Source of the DNA: Erwinia persicina NBRC 102418 | GTDB taxonomy: Bacteria > Pseudomonadota > Gammaproteobacteria > Enterobacterales > Enterobacteriaceae | Direction of reading: 5' to 3' | Assembly: GCF_001571305.1 (NCBI RefSeq) | Contig: NZ_BCTN01000023.1 | Span: 1-54,802, forward strand | Length of the DNA: 54,802 nt | Part shown: positions 28,625 through 37,103 of the stretch, one piece after another | How the letters are laid out: each line of letters opens with the position of its first letter | Numbering within the stretch: the first letter of the stretch is position 1 | The notes under the pieces: generated by a model | Databases searched by the model: none | What the model saw: the letters and a program-made list of their open reading frames with translations, nothing else | What the model was told of the DNA's origin: nothing | Made by a program: the position numbers and the translations under genes

Positions 28625-29746
28625 CTAGTCAGGAAAATAATGTTTCATGAGTCTTTCTTTTTCGGAGTTAAACTCAGCATCAAAATCAACTTCGGACTCC
28701 ATTTCCGATTGCAAATCATGCAGGGCTTTAACCAAGACCCACGCGCTGTAGTGAATGAAAGGGTTCAGGCCAACCACATTACCAGCGGTAGTATTGGTCA
28801 CTGATTTTACGGCCATTATCGTTTCAATCTTTTTTGCAGCGGCAGCAACATCCCAATCAGATACAAACAGCAGAAGCGCGGCAATTGCCATCAGTGGATT
28901 GCTACCTCTCAGAGCTGTGGTTGAGTAGCCCAACAGTCCCCGCAGCCGTGGATGAGCATTTCTCACCTGTGACGCAACTTGCGTTGCCAGCTCGTATTTT
29001 TCAGAAAGGATTGACCTATCAAATGTGGCCGTACCAGAGTCTTTCGCAATAATGCTTTTAGCTTTAGTGACCACCCCTTTGAGCCTTACATCCCATAGGT
29101 CTCTATTATCCCGACGATCCAAAGCCAGCTCGGGAAACTTGAAATACAGCGACTGGTAAACTTCATTATCAATGTCAAACCAACTTTTTTTGGTTACACT
29201 GATATCGACAATGTACCGATCTCTATTTCTATCGTTTCTTATCAGAGAAGCCCTAGCAATTTGTACGATATGTGGGTTCAGATTGAAGATAAACGAACCT
29301 TGCTCACGCAAATCCAAGAACCACTGTCGCATGTTCCGAATGTTTTGTTGAGTGAATATATTGGCTTCAATCCCGGCACAGACCATCAACCCGATCAGCT
29401 GTGTGACTTTGGAACCAGAACGCATGAAATCAACACGCCCGTCGTTAGCAACTAAATTTAGCTTGTCTGAACCGGTGTAAAAATCACAGCAAGTAAGATG
29501 AGTATCCTTTCCTTGGCTGTCGCGAAAAGCAAAATGCGCCTGCTTTACAATATTGCCTTTCGACTGTGATTTAGCCTCAGCAACGTAATGCCCGCCAGAA
29601 GCATTGCAGGCTGGGCATTCAATATCTGCCTTCACAAAATCTCGAAAACTTAGCGCTGAATCGGCATTATTTTCATCAAAAAGACTTTCCAATTGCCGGG
29701 CATCAAATTCACCCTTAAACGTTCTGGAGTAGGCCGTAATCGTCAT
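28625..29746 (-). CDS. unknown protein with a cysteine motif
   Basis: This encodes 373 residues. The N-terminal part has ADIECPACNASGGHYVAEAK, then HFAFRDSQGKDTHLTCCDFY, suggesting a CPxC...CC metal site reminiscent of CoiA-like N-domains. A hydrophobic stretch (LMAIAALLLFVSDWDVAAAA) lies in the C-terminal third. The start at 29746 follows AAAGGAGACTACTT. It is the only intact gene inside the 101-bp inverted repeats. A defence role is possible from context but unproven. Confidence 0.6.
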   Translation of the reverse strand: MTITAYSRTFKGEFDARQLESLFDENNADSALSFRDFVKADIECPACNASGGHYVAEAKSQSKGNIVKQAHFAFRDSQGKDTHLTCCDFYTGSDKLNLVANDGRVDFMRSGSKVTQLIGLMVCAGIEANIFTQQNIRNMRQWFLDLREQGSFIFNLNPHIVQIARASLIRNDRNRDRYIVDISVTKKSWFDIDNEVYQSLYFKFPELALDRRDNRDLWDVRLKGVVTKAKSIIAKDSGTATFDRSILSEKYELATQVASQVRNAHPRLRGLLGYSTTALRGSNPLMAIAALLLFVSDWDVAAAAKKIETIMAVKSVTNTTAGNVVGLNPFIHYSAWVLVKALHDLQSEMESEVDFDAEFNSEKERLMKHYFPD

Positions 29747-29877
29747 AAGTAGTCTCCTTTCATGGGGACTCATATTTTATCACATTGCCATTCATACCAG
29801 CGCATTTCACGCCTTGCAGCTTGTACGCGCTAATCTGCACCAGCCGTTACTCCGGCGATCATAAGCAGGGTTCAAAA

Positions 29878-30051
29878 ATGGATATTAATGATTTACAAGA
29901 TCGTCAGCTCACTTCTCAGCAACGCGCTGAAAGCGTGTTCACTCTTACTGGCCACCGCGCCCGATCAGGCGCAATGATAGAGCGCGTTCCTCAATACCCC
30001 AACATACCAGCGAGACACCATATAGCGCGGGAGAACAGCCTATTGCGATAG
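29878..30051 (+). pseudogene. 57-residue frame running into the repeat arm
   Basis: MDINDLQDRQLTSQQRAESV is followed by TLTGHRARSGAMIERV. It is coherent until the inverted-repeat arm at 29990, after which it reads repeat sequence to a stop. It is probably the 5' end of a gene cut by that repeat. Confidence 0.45.
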
Positions 30052-30090
30052 AGAAGCCTCTTCAAAAAACAGACGTAACGTACAATAATT
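29990..30090 (-). repeat. right arm of the 101-bp inverted repeat
   Basis: This is the partner of 28451-28551, with two mismatches. It lies about 160 bp before the second parA. Confidence 0.9.
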
Positions 30091-30138
30091 TCAGACCTCC
30101 AAAATGAATCAACATGTCGTGGCCGGTAATGAGATTTG

Positions 30139-30233
30139 TGTATTACTAATGTAATACATTTGTAGTATTAAATGACTTGACTCAGGCGCAGCAAAGGAAT
30201 TAAATAGACTACAAATGTAATACTCTTGAAATA
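30139..30233. promoter_or_regulatory. heptamer array upstream of parA2
   Basis: GTATTAC-N4-GTAATAC-N4-GTAGTAT (30140-30168) and GTAATAC-N4-GAAATAC (30216-30233) repeat every 11 bp, one DNA turn, as ribbon-helix-helix operators and centromeres do. The same heptamer pairs recur upstream of other genes of this module. Confidence 0.7.
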
Positions 30234-30250
30234 CATCATTGGAGCTAATT

Positions 30251-31075
30251 ATGAGTGATAACAGGGTTAAGCAGAGCGCATTTGTCATCGCAGCAATGAG
30301 CAACAAAGGTGGACCGGGAAAGACATCGTCCACTACGAATACGGCTGTAGCACTTGCTCTGCAGGGCAAACGCGTTTTGGTAGTGGATGGAGATCAGCAG
30401 GCCAATGCAACAGAGGTGCTGGCAAACGGTAAGAAAGAATATGCCATGTATGGCAATACGGTCTGCGACCTTTACAACAACCAGAAGTTTGATGTGCGTG
30501 AAGCAATCATACCGGCAAAAAATGGCGATCAGGACATCCCTGGCCTGTTTCTGATCCCGTCAGATCCGTCTTTTGAGCGCGTCATGGAAAACTGTATGGC
30601 GCGGCCACATCGTGAGAAAATCCTGATGCGACACCTCAAACCGGTGATGGATGAATTCGACTTCATTTTCATCGACTGCTCGCCTGCACTTAATCTTTCA
30701 GCATCAAACGCGGCGTTCATGGCGGATCACGTGCTCATTCCGATTGATGGTGGCTCATTCTCCGTAACAGGCGCGCAGACGGTGTTGAATTACCTGGATG
30801 AGATTAAGGAAGAAGAATTTACTCACTACAGCCTGTTCAGGAACGAGTACAACAGTTCCAAAAAAGTCATGAATAACTTCCTACAAAACGAGCTCGAAAG
30901 AATTGAACGCTTCAGAGATCACGTTTTAAAAACGCGTATCCGCACCGATGAGAACGTCGCTCAGGCGCAGGTTATATTCAAGGCGGTATATTTCTATAAC
31001 CGTAACGCGCTGGTTATCAACGACTATAAATCAATGGCTAAAGAGATGATTTCTCTCAAAGAAGGGGCACAATAA
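30251..31075 (+). CDS. ParA-family ATPase (second partition system)
   Basis: This 274-residue small ParA (type Ib) lacks an N-terminal DNA-binding domain. Walker A reads MSNKGGPGKTSST; most relatives have Val where this has Pro. Walker A' is VVDGDQQANATEV and Walker B is FIFIDCSPALNLS. The ATG at 30251 follows TTGGAGCTAATT. Its last codon overlaps the next gene, whose product is the likely centromere-binding partner. Confidence 0.93.
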   Translation: MSDNRVKQSAFVIAAMSNKGGPGKTSSTTNTAVALALQGKRVLVVDGDQQANATEVLANGKKEYAMYGNTVCDLYNNQKFDVREAIIPAKNGDQDIPGLFLIPSDPSFERVMENCMARPHREKILMRHLKPVMDEFDFIFIDCSPALNLSASNAAFMADHVLIPIDGGSFSVTGAQTVLNYLDEIKEEEFTHYSLFRNEYNSSKKVMNNFLQNELERIERFRDHVLKTRIRTDENVAQAQVIFKAVYFYNRNALVINDYKSMAKEMISLKEGAQ

Positions 31076-31371
31076 TGGCCGGAAAAATTTTACAACGCCC
31101 GCAGGTTGAGAAACCGGCTGTCGTGAAGGCAGACCAGGATACCCGCCTCAGTAATGTGCGTACCAAACGTAACAGAACTACCAGTGAAGCACCTAAAACG
31201 GTACGCCTGACGGCAGAAGAAAAAATGCTGTGTTCAAAGCTGACTGAAGCCGTACAGGATCTGGCGCCCAGCAAAACCATCACTGACTCCACTATCCTCC
31301 GTGCCGCCTTACACCTGGCAAATCAGATGGGGCCGGAGAAGCTGGTCAAAATAGTTAAGGAATACCTTTAA
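31075..31371 (+). CDS. small partner protein of ParA2, likely RHH centromere-binding
   Basis: This 98-residue basic protein has a flexible N-terminus (KILQRPQVEKPAVVKADQDT) and a C-terminal KTVRLTAEEKMLCSKLTEA region followed by two helices, as in ParG-like ribbon-helix-helix proteins. It overlaps parA2 by one base. By position it should bind the heptamer arrays and repress this module. Confidence 0.8.
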   Translation: MAGKILQRPQVEKPAVVKADQDTRLSNVRTKRNRTTSEAPKTVRLTAEEKMLCSKLTEAVQDLAPSKTITDSTILRAALHLANQMGPEKLVKIVKEYL

Positions 31372-31431
31372 CGTTTCGTACAAGAATGCCGATATCTACA
31401 TAGTTACTAATAAGGATATATGAGGATAATT

Positions 31432-32016
31432 ATGCAGGCATCAGATTTCACAAATACGCTGATTCAAAGGCATTTTGTACAATTAAGAGAAAGTCATAAT
31501 CTGATATATCAGTTTGCTATTGAGGCTGAAGGAAAAGATAAAAGTTTTATTGTTAACCCGCAGGTAAAACAAACGATGGGATGGCCTGCGCATGTAATCA
31601 GCATGTACGACTATCGGAAAATGTGGGGAGTGGATTACGACCGGCTAATGCACCTTTGCATCATCTCATTCTGTACTGAAATGGAGTTCATGTTTAAAGC
31701 AATATTTACACAATACGGTTACAGCACCATCGGAAATGCAAAAGGCTTTTATCAGCGTTTCAGTGACGTTGTCACCGCCTTAACGTTGGTCGGTATTAAC
31801 TTCTCTTCCATTCAGCCTTCACTAGACAGGCTGAATACAGCATTTCAGATAAGGCATATGTGCATCCACAATCTGGGTATCGTTGATCAGGGGTTCCATA
31901 ATAATACCGGTCTGGGTATGGTGGGGCAGGCTTATACCATCACTCAGAGCGACTACATTGGCATGGTTGACGCCTGTGTTGAACTACAGAAACTGCTCGA
32001 TGCCCAACTGCCCTAG
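31432..32016 (+). CDS. HEPN-like protein of unknown function
   Basis: This 194-residue, largely helical protein has the motif IRHMCIHNLG. The R-x4-H pattern seen there defines catalytic HEPN RNases and related abortive-infection proteins. The preceding helix contains FCTEMEFMFKAIF. The ATG at 31432 (GAGGATAATT upstream) is preferred to 31420. It lies in the parA2 module and is followed by a clear terminator. The function is not known; a HEPN scaffold without activity is possible. Confidence 0.55.
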   Translation: MQASDFTNTLIQRHFVQLRESHNLIYQFAIEAEGKDKSFIVNPQVKQTMGWPAHVISMYDYRKMWGVDYDRLMHLCIISFCTEMEFMFKAIFTQYGYSTIGNAKGFYQRFSDVVTALTLVGINFSSIQPSLDRLNTAFQIRHMCIHNLGIVDQGFHNNTGLGMVGQAYTITQSDYIGMVDACVELQKLLDAQLP

Positions 32017-32040
32017 CGGCCTAACTGAAATAAGTTAAAT

Positions 32041-32065
32041 GGCCGCTTTAGCGGCCTTTATTTTA
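32041..32065 (+). terminator. rho-independent terminator after the HEPN-like gene
   Basis: GGCCGC-TTTA-GCGGCC is followed by TTTATTTTA, 25 bases after the stop codon. Confidence 0.9.
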
Positions 32066-32079
32066 CCTCTTATCCACCA

Positions 32080-32820
32080 GGTAACAAAACAGGCATACGG
32101 TTACCCGCCCTCCCCTTCCCGGTCATTTTTGCCTGAACCCTGACGCTGCACGCCCCGCGCGGCCATTCTGCGAATTAATCCAGTCCGGCGGGCGCCGGAG
32201 CCGCGCTTTTACTGCGTAACAGATACCGGTATACGCCGGGTTTTGTTACCCTGCCCTTCAGCGGCCGGCGATTTATTCCGGTGGCGCCGGCTCCTGTCCG
32301 GGGGCAAAATAGGCGTCAGAAGGAAGATTAACGTATTTCGAAATCTGGCGGGGTTACCCCTGTGAAAGCGAAAGAATTCGCACAGCGCGACACTGTATTA
32401 CTCCTGTAATACATTTATTGGGGCGGATCTTCACCCGGCTGGCGGGAGACCGGCGAATGCCTCCGAAGCCAGTTTCTTCCCCTGCCGTGACGCAAGGAGG
32501 CCTGAGCCTGTAACCTCAGAGCTTAGCACCGGAGTCATTAAGCCGCGGATACCTGCAAGATGCACGCTTCCGGACAGGCAGTACTGGGGGCGGATTCTGG
32601 AAGTTTCCCGCGCTCTTTTATAGGCTGAAGGAAGGATGTGAAAATCCAGTCCCGTCATGACGTGCTTTATCAGTCTATTGTGTAATACACATGTATTACT
32701 TTTGTCATTCTTAATCAGGCCGGTAAACGTGTTAACAGATTACGGTGAAACTACTTTTGACCTTCTTTTGTATTTCAAAGGTAGTGCGTATGTAATACAT
32801 ATGAGATTCAGGAGTATGTC
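32080..32820. other. noncoding region before resD2, candidate resolution site
   Basis: GGTAACAAAAC (32080-32090) and its complement GTTTTGTTACC (32240-32250) face each other across 150 bp. Heptamer pairs GTATTAC-N4-GTAATAC lie at 32395-32412, GTAATAC-N4-GTATTAC at 32682-32699, and a degenerate one at 32781-32798. No convincing gene is seen. Confidence 0.5.
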
Positions 32821-33534
32821 ATGCTGATGCCTTCAGCCGGGACTAATGGCCTGGCGTTGCAGAGCTGGGAAACGGCGCTTGCCCTCCGCGGTATGGCGCT
32901 GCTGCAGCAGGACCTGCCGAAATATCTGCTGGCGCCCGAAGTGGCCGTTCTGCTCAACTGTTTTGACGATGAGCGGCAGCGGATGCTTTTCGCCTTTCTG
33001 TGGAATACCGGTGCGCGCGTGACAGAGGCGCTGATGGTTACCCCGGAAGATCTGCAGCTGGACGGCCTGCGTCCGTTCGTGCGCCTGCGTACCCTGAAGC
33101 AGCGCAACCGCGGAAGGGGCCGCCCGGCTAAAGACGAGAAGGTCGCGCGCGTGGTGCCGCTTCTTGACGCCGCGTTTGTCCGGGAGATGCGTCGCTATCT
33201 CGCCACGTTCCGGACGGGGCGCCGGACACCCCTGTTCGCCGTAACGCGTAAAACGGCCTGGAGCTGGCTGCAGCAGGCGACAGACAGAGGTGAAGCATCA
33301 GGTATTATCTTTGCCGTTTCGCCGGTAAGCCCGAGGACACTCAGGCACAGCTATGCGATGCATCTGTTCCTCAATCACGTACCGCCTAAAGTGGTACATA
33401 CCTATATGGGGCACGAGCGCTATGAGAGTACCGAGCAGTATCTTAAAATATTTGCTCTGGATGTGGCACCGCAGCTGGGGATCCGTTTCAGCCTGGATGC
33501 ACAGGATTTTGAGCAGCTGCTGACCCGTAAGTAA
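32821..33534 (+). CDS. ResD-like tyrosine recombinase (second resolvase)
   Basis: This 237-residue recombinase has FLWNTGARVTEAL (Arg), a Lys in TLKQRNRGRGRP, SPRTLRHSYAMHLFL (HxxR), TYMGHERYES (His) and the nucleophile in EQYLKIFALD. It is homologous to the resD at 18600 but clearly diverged, so each replicon brought its own multimer resolution system. A heptamer operator lies just upstream. Confidence 0.92.
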   Translation: MLMPSAGTNGLALQSWETALALRGMALLQQDLPKYLLAPEVAVLLNCFDDERQRMLFAFLWNTGARVTEALMVTPEDLQLDGLRPFVRLRTLKQRNRGRGRPAKDEKVARVVPLLDAAFVREMRRYLATFRTGRRTPLFAVTRKTAWSWLQQATDRGEASGIIFAVSPVSPRTLRHSYAMHLFLNHVPPKVVHTYMGHERYESTEQYLKIFALDVAPQLGIRFSLDAQDFEQLLTRK

Positions 33535-33658
33535 GGGTTACAGAGGTTGCCAGTATTTCATATGTATTACATTTGACATACATACGTGCGTCATTATTCG
33601 TTTCTAAACCCGCATTGCAGCGGGCAGAGAGTTTATCTGTTTCGCCTGGAGTGCGCGC

Positions 33659-34432
33659 ATGTCTGACTCATTATTCAAATCTTTCACAGCCAAAAAGTGC
33701 CCCACCTGGCGTTGTCCGGTATGCTTCAATGAAACTCTGTCCATTGTGCCGGAGAGTTTTTTTAAAACTTACAACGGTGCATCCTCACGCTCTGAGAATG
33801 AAGACTGGTTCGGTGCAGAATATGTCGTGATGGTATTCAGCTGCGTGCTGCGGTGCCAGCGCAGTGACTGTGGCGAAACAGTTGCTGTTACCGGCACCGG
33901 TGAGATTGATGTATATAATTATTATGACGAAAGCGGTAAAACTCAAACTGACTATACCAATACATTCCACGCGCTAACGTTCTACCCGCCTATCCCTCTG
34001 TTTAAGCCTCCGGTAATGTGCCCTGATACAGTATTGAATCTGCTCGGTTCGGTATCATCGCTGCTGACGGGACATTCCACCTCTGCTGCAAACGCAATAC
34101 GCTCACTTCTGGAAGTTCTTCTCGATGACCTGCAGGTACCGCGTGAATCGATAGGGAAGGGAAATAGGGGGCGGGCTATGACACTTCATGAGCGTATTGA
34201 AAATTACAGGGACATCACAGGTATCCACCATGAGGGTATGATGGCATTGAAAGTGTTCGGAAACGCCGGCAGTCACGGTGAAGTTATTGAGCAAAAGCAC
34301 CTTGAAGACGCCTGCCTGGTGCTTGAACAGCTCGTGATACAGCTCTACAGCTCCCGCGCTGATGTGACCGCGCAAATTTCGCGGCTGAATGAAGAATTCA
34401 ACAAAAAAAACCGCCAACGATTGCCTGAGTGA
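33659..34432 (+). CDS. DUF4145-domain protein with N-terminal zinc ribbon
   Basis: This encodes 257 residues. The N-terminus has KKCPTWRCPVC and VLRCQRSDCGE, a four-cysteine ribbon. The C-terminal part has AIRSLLEVLLDDLQ, HERIENYRDITG and FGNAGSHGE, the DUF4145 pattern, a HEPN-related fold. Some relatives are found next to restriction genes; no function is established. A heptamer array lies at 33553-33581 just upstream. Confidence 0.75.
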   Translation: MSDSLFKSFTAKKCPTWRCPVCFNETLSIVPESFFKTYNGASSRSENEDWFGAEYVVMVFSCVLRCQRSDCGETVAVTGTGEIDVYNYYDESGKTQTDYTNTFHALTFYPPIPLFKPPVMCPDTVLNLLGSVSSLLTGHSTSAANAIRSLLEVLLDDLQVPRESIGKGNRGRAMTLHERIENYRDITGIHHEGMMALKVFGNAGSHGEVIEQKHLEDACLVLEQLVIQLYSSRADVTAQISRLNEEFNKKNRQRLPE

Positions 34433-34448
34433 CTGGCGAACTACATGA

Positions 34449-34588
34449 ATATTACCTGTGTAATACATTTGTAATCCTTTCACGGTGTGCGATGTCTGTT
34501 TAAAGGCGGGGTCGCGTAAAAGTTTAAAGCTTATCGTGTAGTTCATATGTGATTCATGTGTATTTTTTTTGTATTACATAGGTAATGC
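34449..34588. promoter_or_regulatory. heptamer arrays downstream of the DUF4145 gene
   Basis: ATATTAC-N4-GTAATAC-N4-GTAATCC (34449-34477) and GTATTAC-N4-GTAATGC (34571-34588) repeat the 11-bp spacing seen upstream of parA2. Confidence 0.65.
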
Positions 34589-34794
34589 CGTTGGTGAGTC
34601 TAGAACCCTGTACTTCAGTGTTCTTTATAAAAATTAATTCCGATCTGCCTGGCGGCGACAGTGGAGATTTTTTCCGAATGCGCCGTTTCGTCCAAGTGAA
34701 AAGCACGTTTTGTGCGGGTTGTGGCAGCAGGGAAGGGCGCTTTTTGCACCGCAGGCACAACATGTAGTGTGCCGGTCAGCGACATAAGGCACTA

Positions 34795-34835
34795 CATGTT
34801 GATTATCCACAGAAGCGGGGGATAAGGGTGTGGAC
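34795..34835. other. DnaA box with facing GGGGATAAG, origin-like
   Basis: TTATCCACAGAAG followed by GGGGGATAAGGG closely repeats 26092-26117. It may mark a second origin or its remnant. No initiator gene is adjacent. Confidence 0.45.
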
Positions 34836-34892
34836 AATGGACAGAATCACCTGAATGTCCAGGTACGCGGGGAATTTAACGAGAGGTGTAAA

Positions 34893-34911
34893 TAGGCCGC
34901 GCAAGCGGCCT
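34893..34911. terminator. stem-loop GGCCGC-GCAA-GCGGCC
   Basis: A 6-bp GC stem with a GCAA loop is followed by TTTG on the plus strand. It lies downstream of the minus-strand zinc-ribbon gene and may serve as its terminator. Confidence 0.6.
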
Positions 34912-34930
34912 TTGATAAAACATTGTCCAA

Positions 34931-35143
34931 CTAATTGTACGTGGTGTGAGAACTTATCGTTTCGTCAGTTTCATCTGATTCGATAGTATCAATGGTAACA
35001 TCGTTGTCATGCTTACAGCGCCAGCAAGTGAACGTGGCCGAGTAGATGTACGAGGTTAAGTGACTACCAGCTTCACCATTGTTACTGCATTTTACATCTA
35101 TAACGTTATTTATGACGCCACATTTGCCACAAGTAATTTCCAT
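34931..35143 (-). CDS. small zinc-ribbon protein, unknown function
   Basis: The 70-residue protein has CGKC near the start and CWRC later (FTCWRCKHDNDVTI), a two-knuckle zinc ribbon. The C-terminus is acidic. It is the first of a row of small minus-strand genes of unknown role. Confidence 0.6.
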   Translation of the reverse strand: MEITCGKCGVINNVIDVKCSNNGEAGSHLTSYIYSATFTCWRCKHDNDVTIDTIESDETDETISSHTTYN

Positions 35144-35204
35144 TTAATGCCTCTTAAATCATATGGTTATATATATGAAAAGGCTGCACACGCGGCCTTA
35201 CTTA

Positions 35205-35426
35205 TCATGGGTTAATGCGTTTTTCGGTGTCATCCAGTAATCCCGGATTGTTGAACCAATTCCGCGCTTCTGCATAGTTACCAATATCGATTGCAGCTAT
35301 GACGTGAGCCAGCGAACTCATGGCGCTGTCACGCGACAAGGTTCCGTCCTTATAACCATCAAGAGCAGCATTGATCAGGTTTTCCATACCTTTATGGTCG
35401 GCGGTAGTTAAAGTTTTTTTAGTCAT
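35205..35426 (-). CDS. small helical protein, unknown function
   Basis: The 73-residue protein reads GMENLINAALDGYKDGTLSR and then SLAHVIAAIDIGNYAEARNW. It is helix-rich and soluble, of a kind common on plasmids and prophages. There is no recognised domain. Confidence 0.6.
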   Translation of the reverse strand: MTKKTLTTADHKGMENLINAALDGYKDGTLSRDSAMSSLAHVIAAIDIGNYAEARNWFNNPGLLDDTEKRINP

Positions 35427-35447
35427 ATAAAAGCCCAGAGCTATTGG

Positions 35448-35690
35448 TTAGTGGAATTGAGAATATTGGGGTAAATCAGTGGGTTTCAAGGTGTTAGCGG
35501 CGTCAAAAAATGCTAGAAGCAACTGAACTGGACGGTATAAGCTGAACGTCCAGTATGGTGAGGGGATTACGTAACAGACAGGGTTTGCCAGCAGTTCTGC
35601 GACCGCAGCGTCGCATCGAACGCAAAGTATGCCAGTGTTAGGTGGAATTACGGCTATGTCCAGCTTGGTAGGGATATGTAATAAACGCAC
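35448..35690 (-). CDS. small unknown protein
   Basis: The 80-residue frame on the same strand as its neighbours has two cysteines (GILCVRCDAAV) and otherwise no motif. It is kept because it fits the row of small genes. Confidence 0.4.
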   Translation of the reverse strand: MRLLHIPTKLDIAVIPPNTGILCVRCDAAVAELLANPVCYVIPSPYWTFSLYRPVQLLLAFFDAANTLKPTDLPQYSQFH

Positions 35691-35712
35691 TTCCTGCGCG
35701 TTTCGAGAATTT

Positions 35713-35970
35713 TTAGTGAATAAAGTTCATATAGCGAAGCTGAGAAAGAATATCGTGATCTGCGGGGCGTTTCTCTGTGGTGTAGGCTACCTGCATAGCA
35801 TTGCCGTTAATATCGAACCATCCGATAACATAATCATTTAAGTCTCTCTGCCTATCTCTACTTGTTGAGTGAGCTATTTGCGAAGAGTCCGGTAGGAAAT
35901 GGTTCGGACTGGTTTCAATCAAAACCATACCTCGCCTTGAACCCTGTACGACTGGTATTTTTCTAAGCAT
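35713..35970 (-). CDS. small unknown protein
   Basis: The 85-residue protein starts MLRKIPVVQGSRRG. The start at 35970 has AAAGGTGATTGT directly upstream, which decides against the longer frame. The product has VIGWFDINGNAMQVAYTTE and no known domain. Confidence 0.6.
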   Translation of the reverse strand: MLRKIPVVQGSRRGMVLIETSPNHFLPDSSQIAHSTSRDRQRDLNDYVIGWFDINGNAMQVAYTTEKRPADHDILSQLRYMNFIH

Positions 35971-36156
35971 ACAATCACCTTTTTTTGTTAATTGAAGTAT
36001 TGCCTTATAACACACCACCGCATCGCGCGCAAAATATGCCTACAGATTTCAGATTGGCCGAGAAGCAGCAGTGGAATAGATGCCAGCAACAGACGGAAGT
36101 ACCTGTGCGTCCAGAATTCTTAAGTAGAGGTATGTTTAAGCATCGGGAGGAAGGGG

Positions 36157-36375
36157 TTACACAGTTAAAAACCAGATTCCTAATCCTATACAGATGGTCC
36201 CGAGAAGAACGTTTAACAGTATTTGAGGGATGAATGAACGCTGGCCTCTATAATGGTAAATATACGGTGCCATCCTCCTGTACTCTTTGAAAACCCCTTT
36301 CTTATATGATGTATAGCTATCGATAAAGCTATAAATCCCCAGGAGAAAAGAAAGGAAAATTACAAATGTATGCAT
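36157..36375 (-). CDS. small membrane protein, unknown function
   Basis: The 72-residue protein has two hydrophobic segments (FVIFLSFLLGIYSFI and LLNVLLGTICIGLGIWFL) joined by a basic loop. The start at 36375 follows AGGAAAACCAGT. Confidence 0.55.
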   Translation of the reverse strand: MHTFVIFLSFLLGIYSFIDSYTSYKKGVFKEYRRMAPYIYHYRGQRSFIPQILLNVLLGTICIGLGIWFLTV

Positions 36376-36836
36376 ACTGGTTTTCCTAATATGCTGTATG
36401 GCAATTATTAGATGAGGGATAGCGGAGTGGCGATTAGTCGGCCTGTTAGTGAATTGATGAAGCGGGTTTCTCATCCTGGACTGTAAACAGAGTACCTCTC
36501 ATGATCAGACCGGTAATATAGGCTGGTCCAGCAATGAAAACCAATTCCAGTGGTTCTTTGAAGTAAAAAAATTTCCTGCATCAGAGAATTAAAATTAATC
36601 ATCATTACTTCCTTCGGTTCCAGACAGTTGAGCCTGTACCTATTCTACCGGCACAGGTGCTCCGTAGCCATCATAACCTGACCGAATGACGGTAACGTCT
36701 AATATGCGCGGTGCTGAAAAAGGCTGTTTTGAAGGCATTATCTGGCCGCTAACAGACTTCCTGATAAATACCATGTAGCCAGACAATAGTGTTGGTTATG
36801 TCCTGCCGTGATGGAACGGCAATTCGGGAGGTGTCC

Positions 36837-36941
36837 ATGTTACTGGTCATTGAACTAAACAGAGCTGAGATGGTTAACGATAGCTGTGCCTATCGCATTC
36901 TGTTCAGCGGTAAGTACATCGCAGTCGTCTGGGCGTACTAA
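36837..36941 (+). CDS. 34-residue small open frame with strong ribosome site
   Basis: The peptide reads MLLVIELNRAEMVNDSCAYR and ends YIAVVWAY. GGGAGGTGTCC precedes the ATG and a terminator follows eleven bases after the stop, so expression is likely. The hydrophobic C-terminus recalls small toxic or membrane peptides, but nothing specific is recognised. Confidence 0.5.
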   Translation: MLLVIELNRAEMVNDSCAYRILFSGKYIAVVWAY

Positions 36942-36951
36942 TCAGACGAGG

Positions 36952-36975
36952 ACGGGGCTTTGCCCCTTTCTTCTT
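36952..36975 (+). terminator. rho-independent terminator after the 34-residue gene
   Basis: GGGGC-TTT-GCCCC is followed by TTTCTTCTT. Confidence 0.8.
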
Positions 36976-37103
36976 CGCGCACAGGACGTAGTCAACTGAA
37001 TGTATCACTGTGCGGAGAATTTAAATCCCGGCCTTTAAAAGGCCGCTGGCGCGACCTGTGAGGCATGAATGGTGGTGTGTATGTGCGAGGAATATTGAAA
37101 TGC

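Noticed and set aside
32431..32658. 75-residue minus-strand frame
   Set aside because: No ribosome site, no motif, and it lies among heptamer repeats in the noncoding stretch before resD2.
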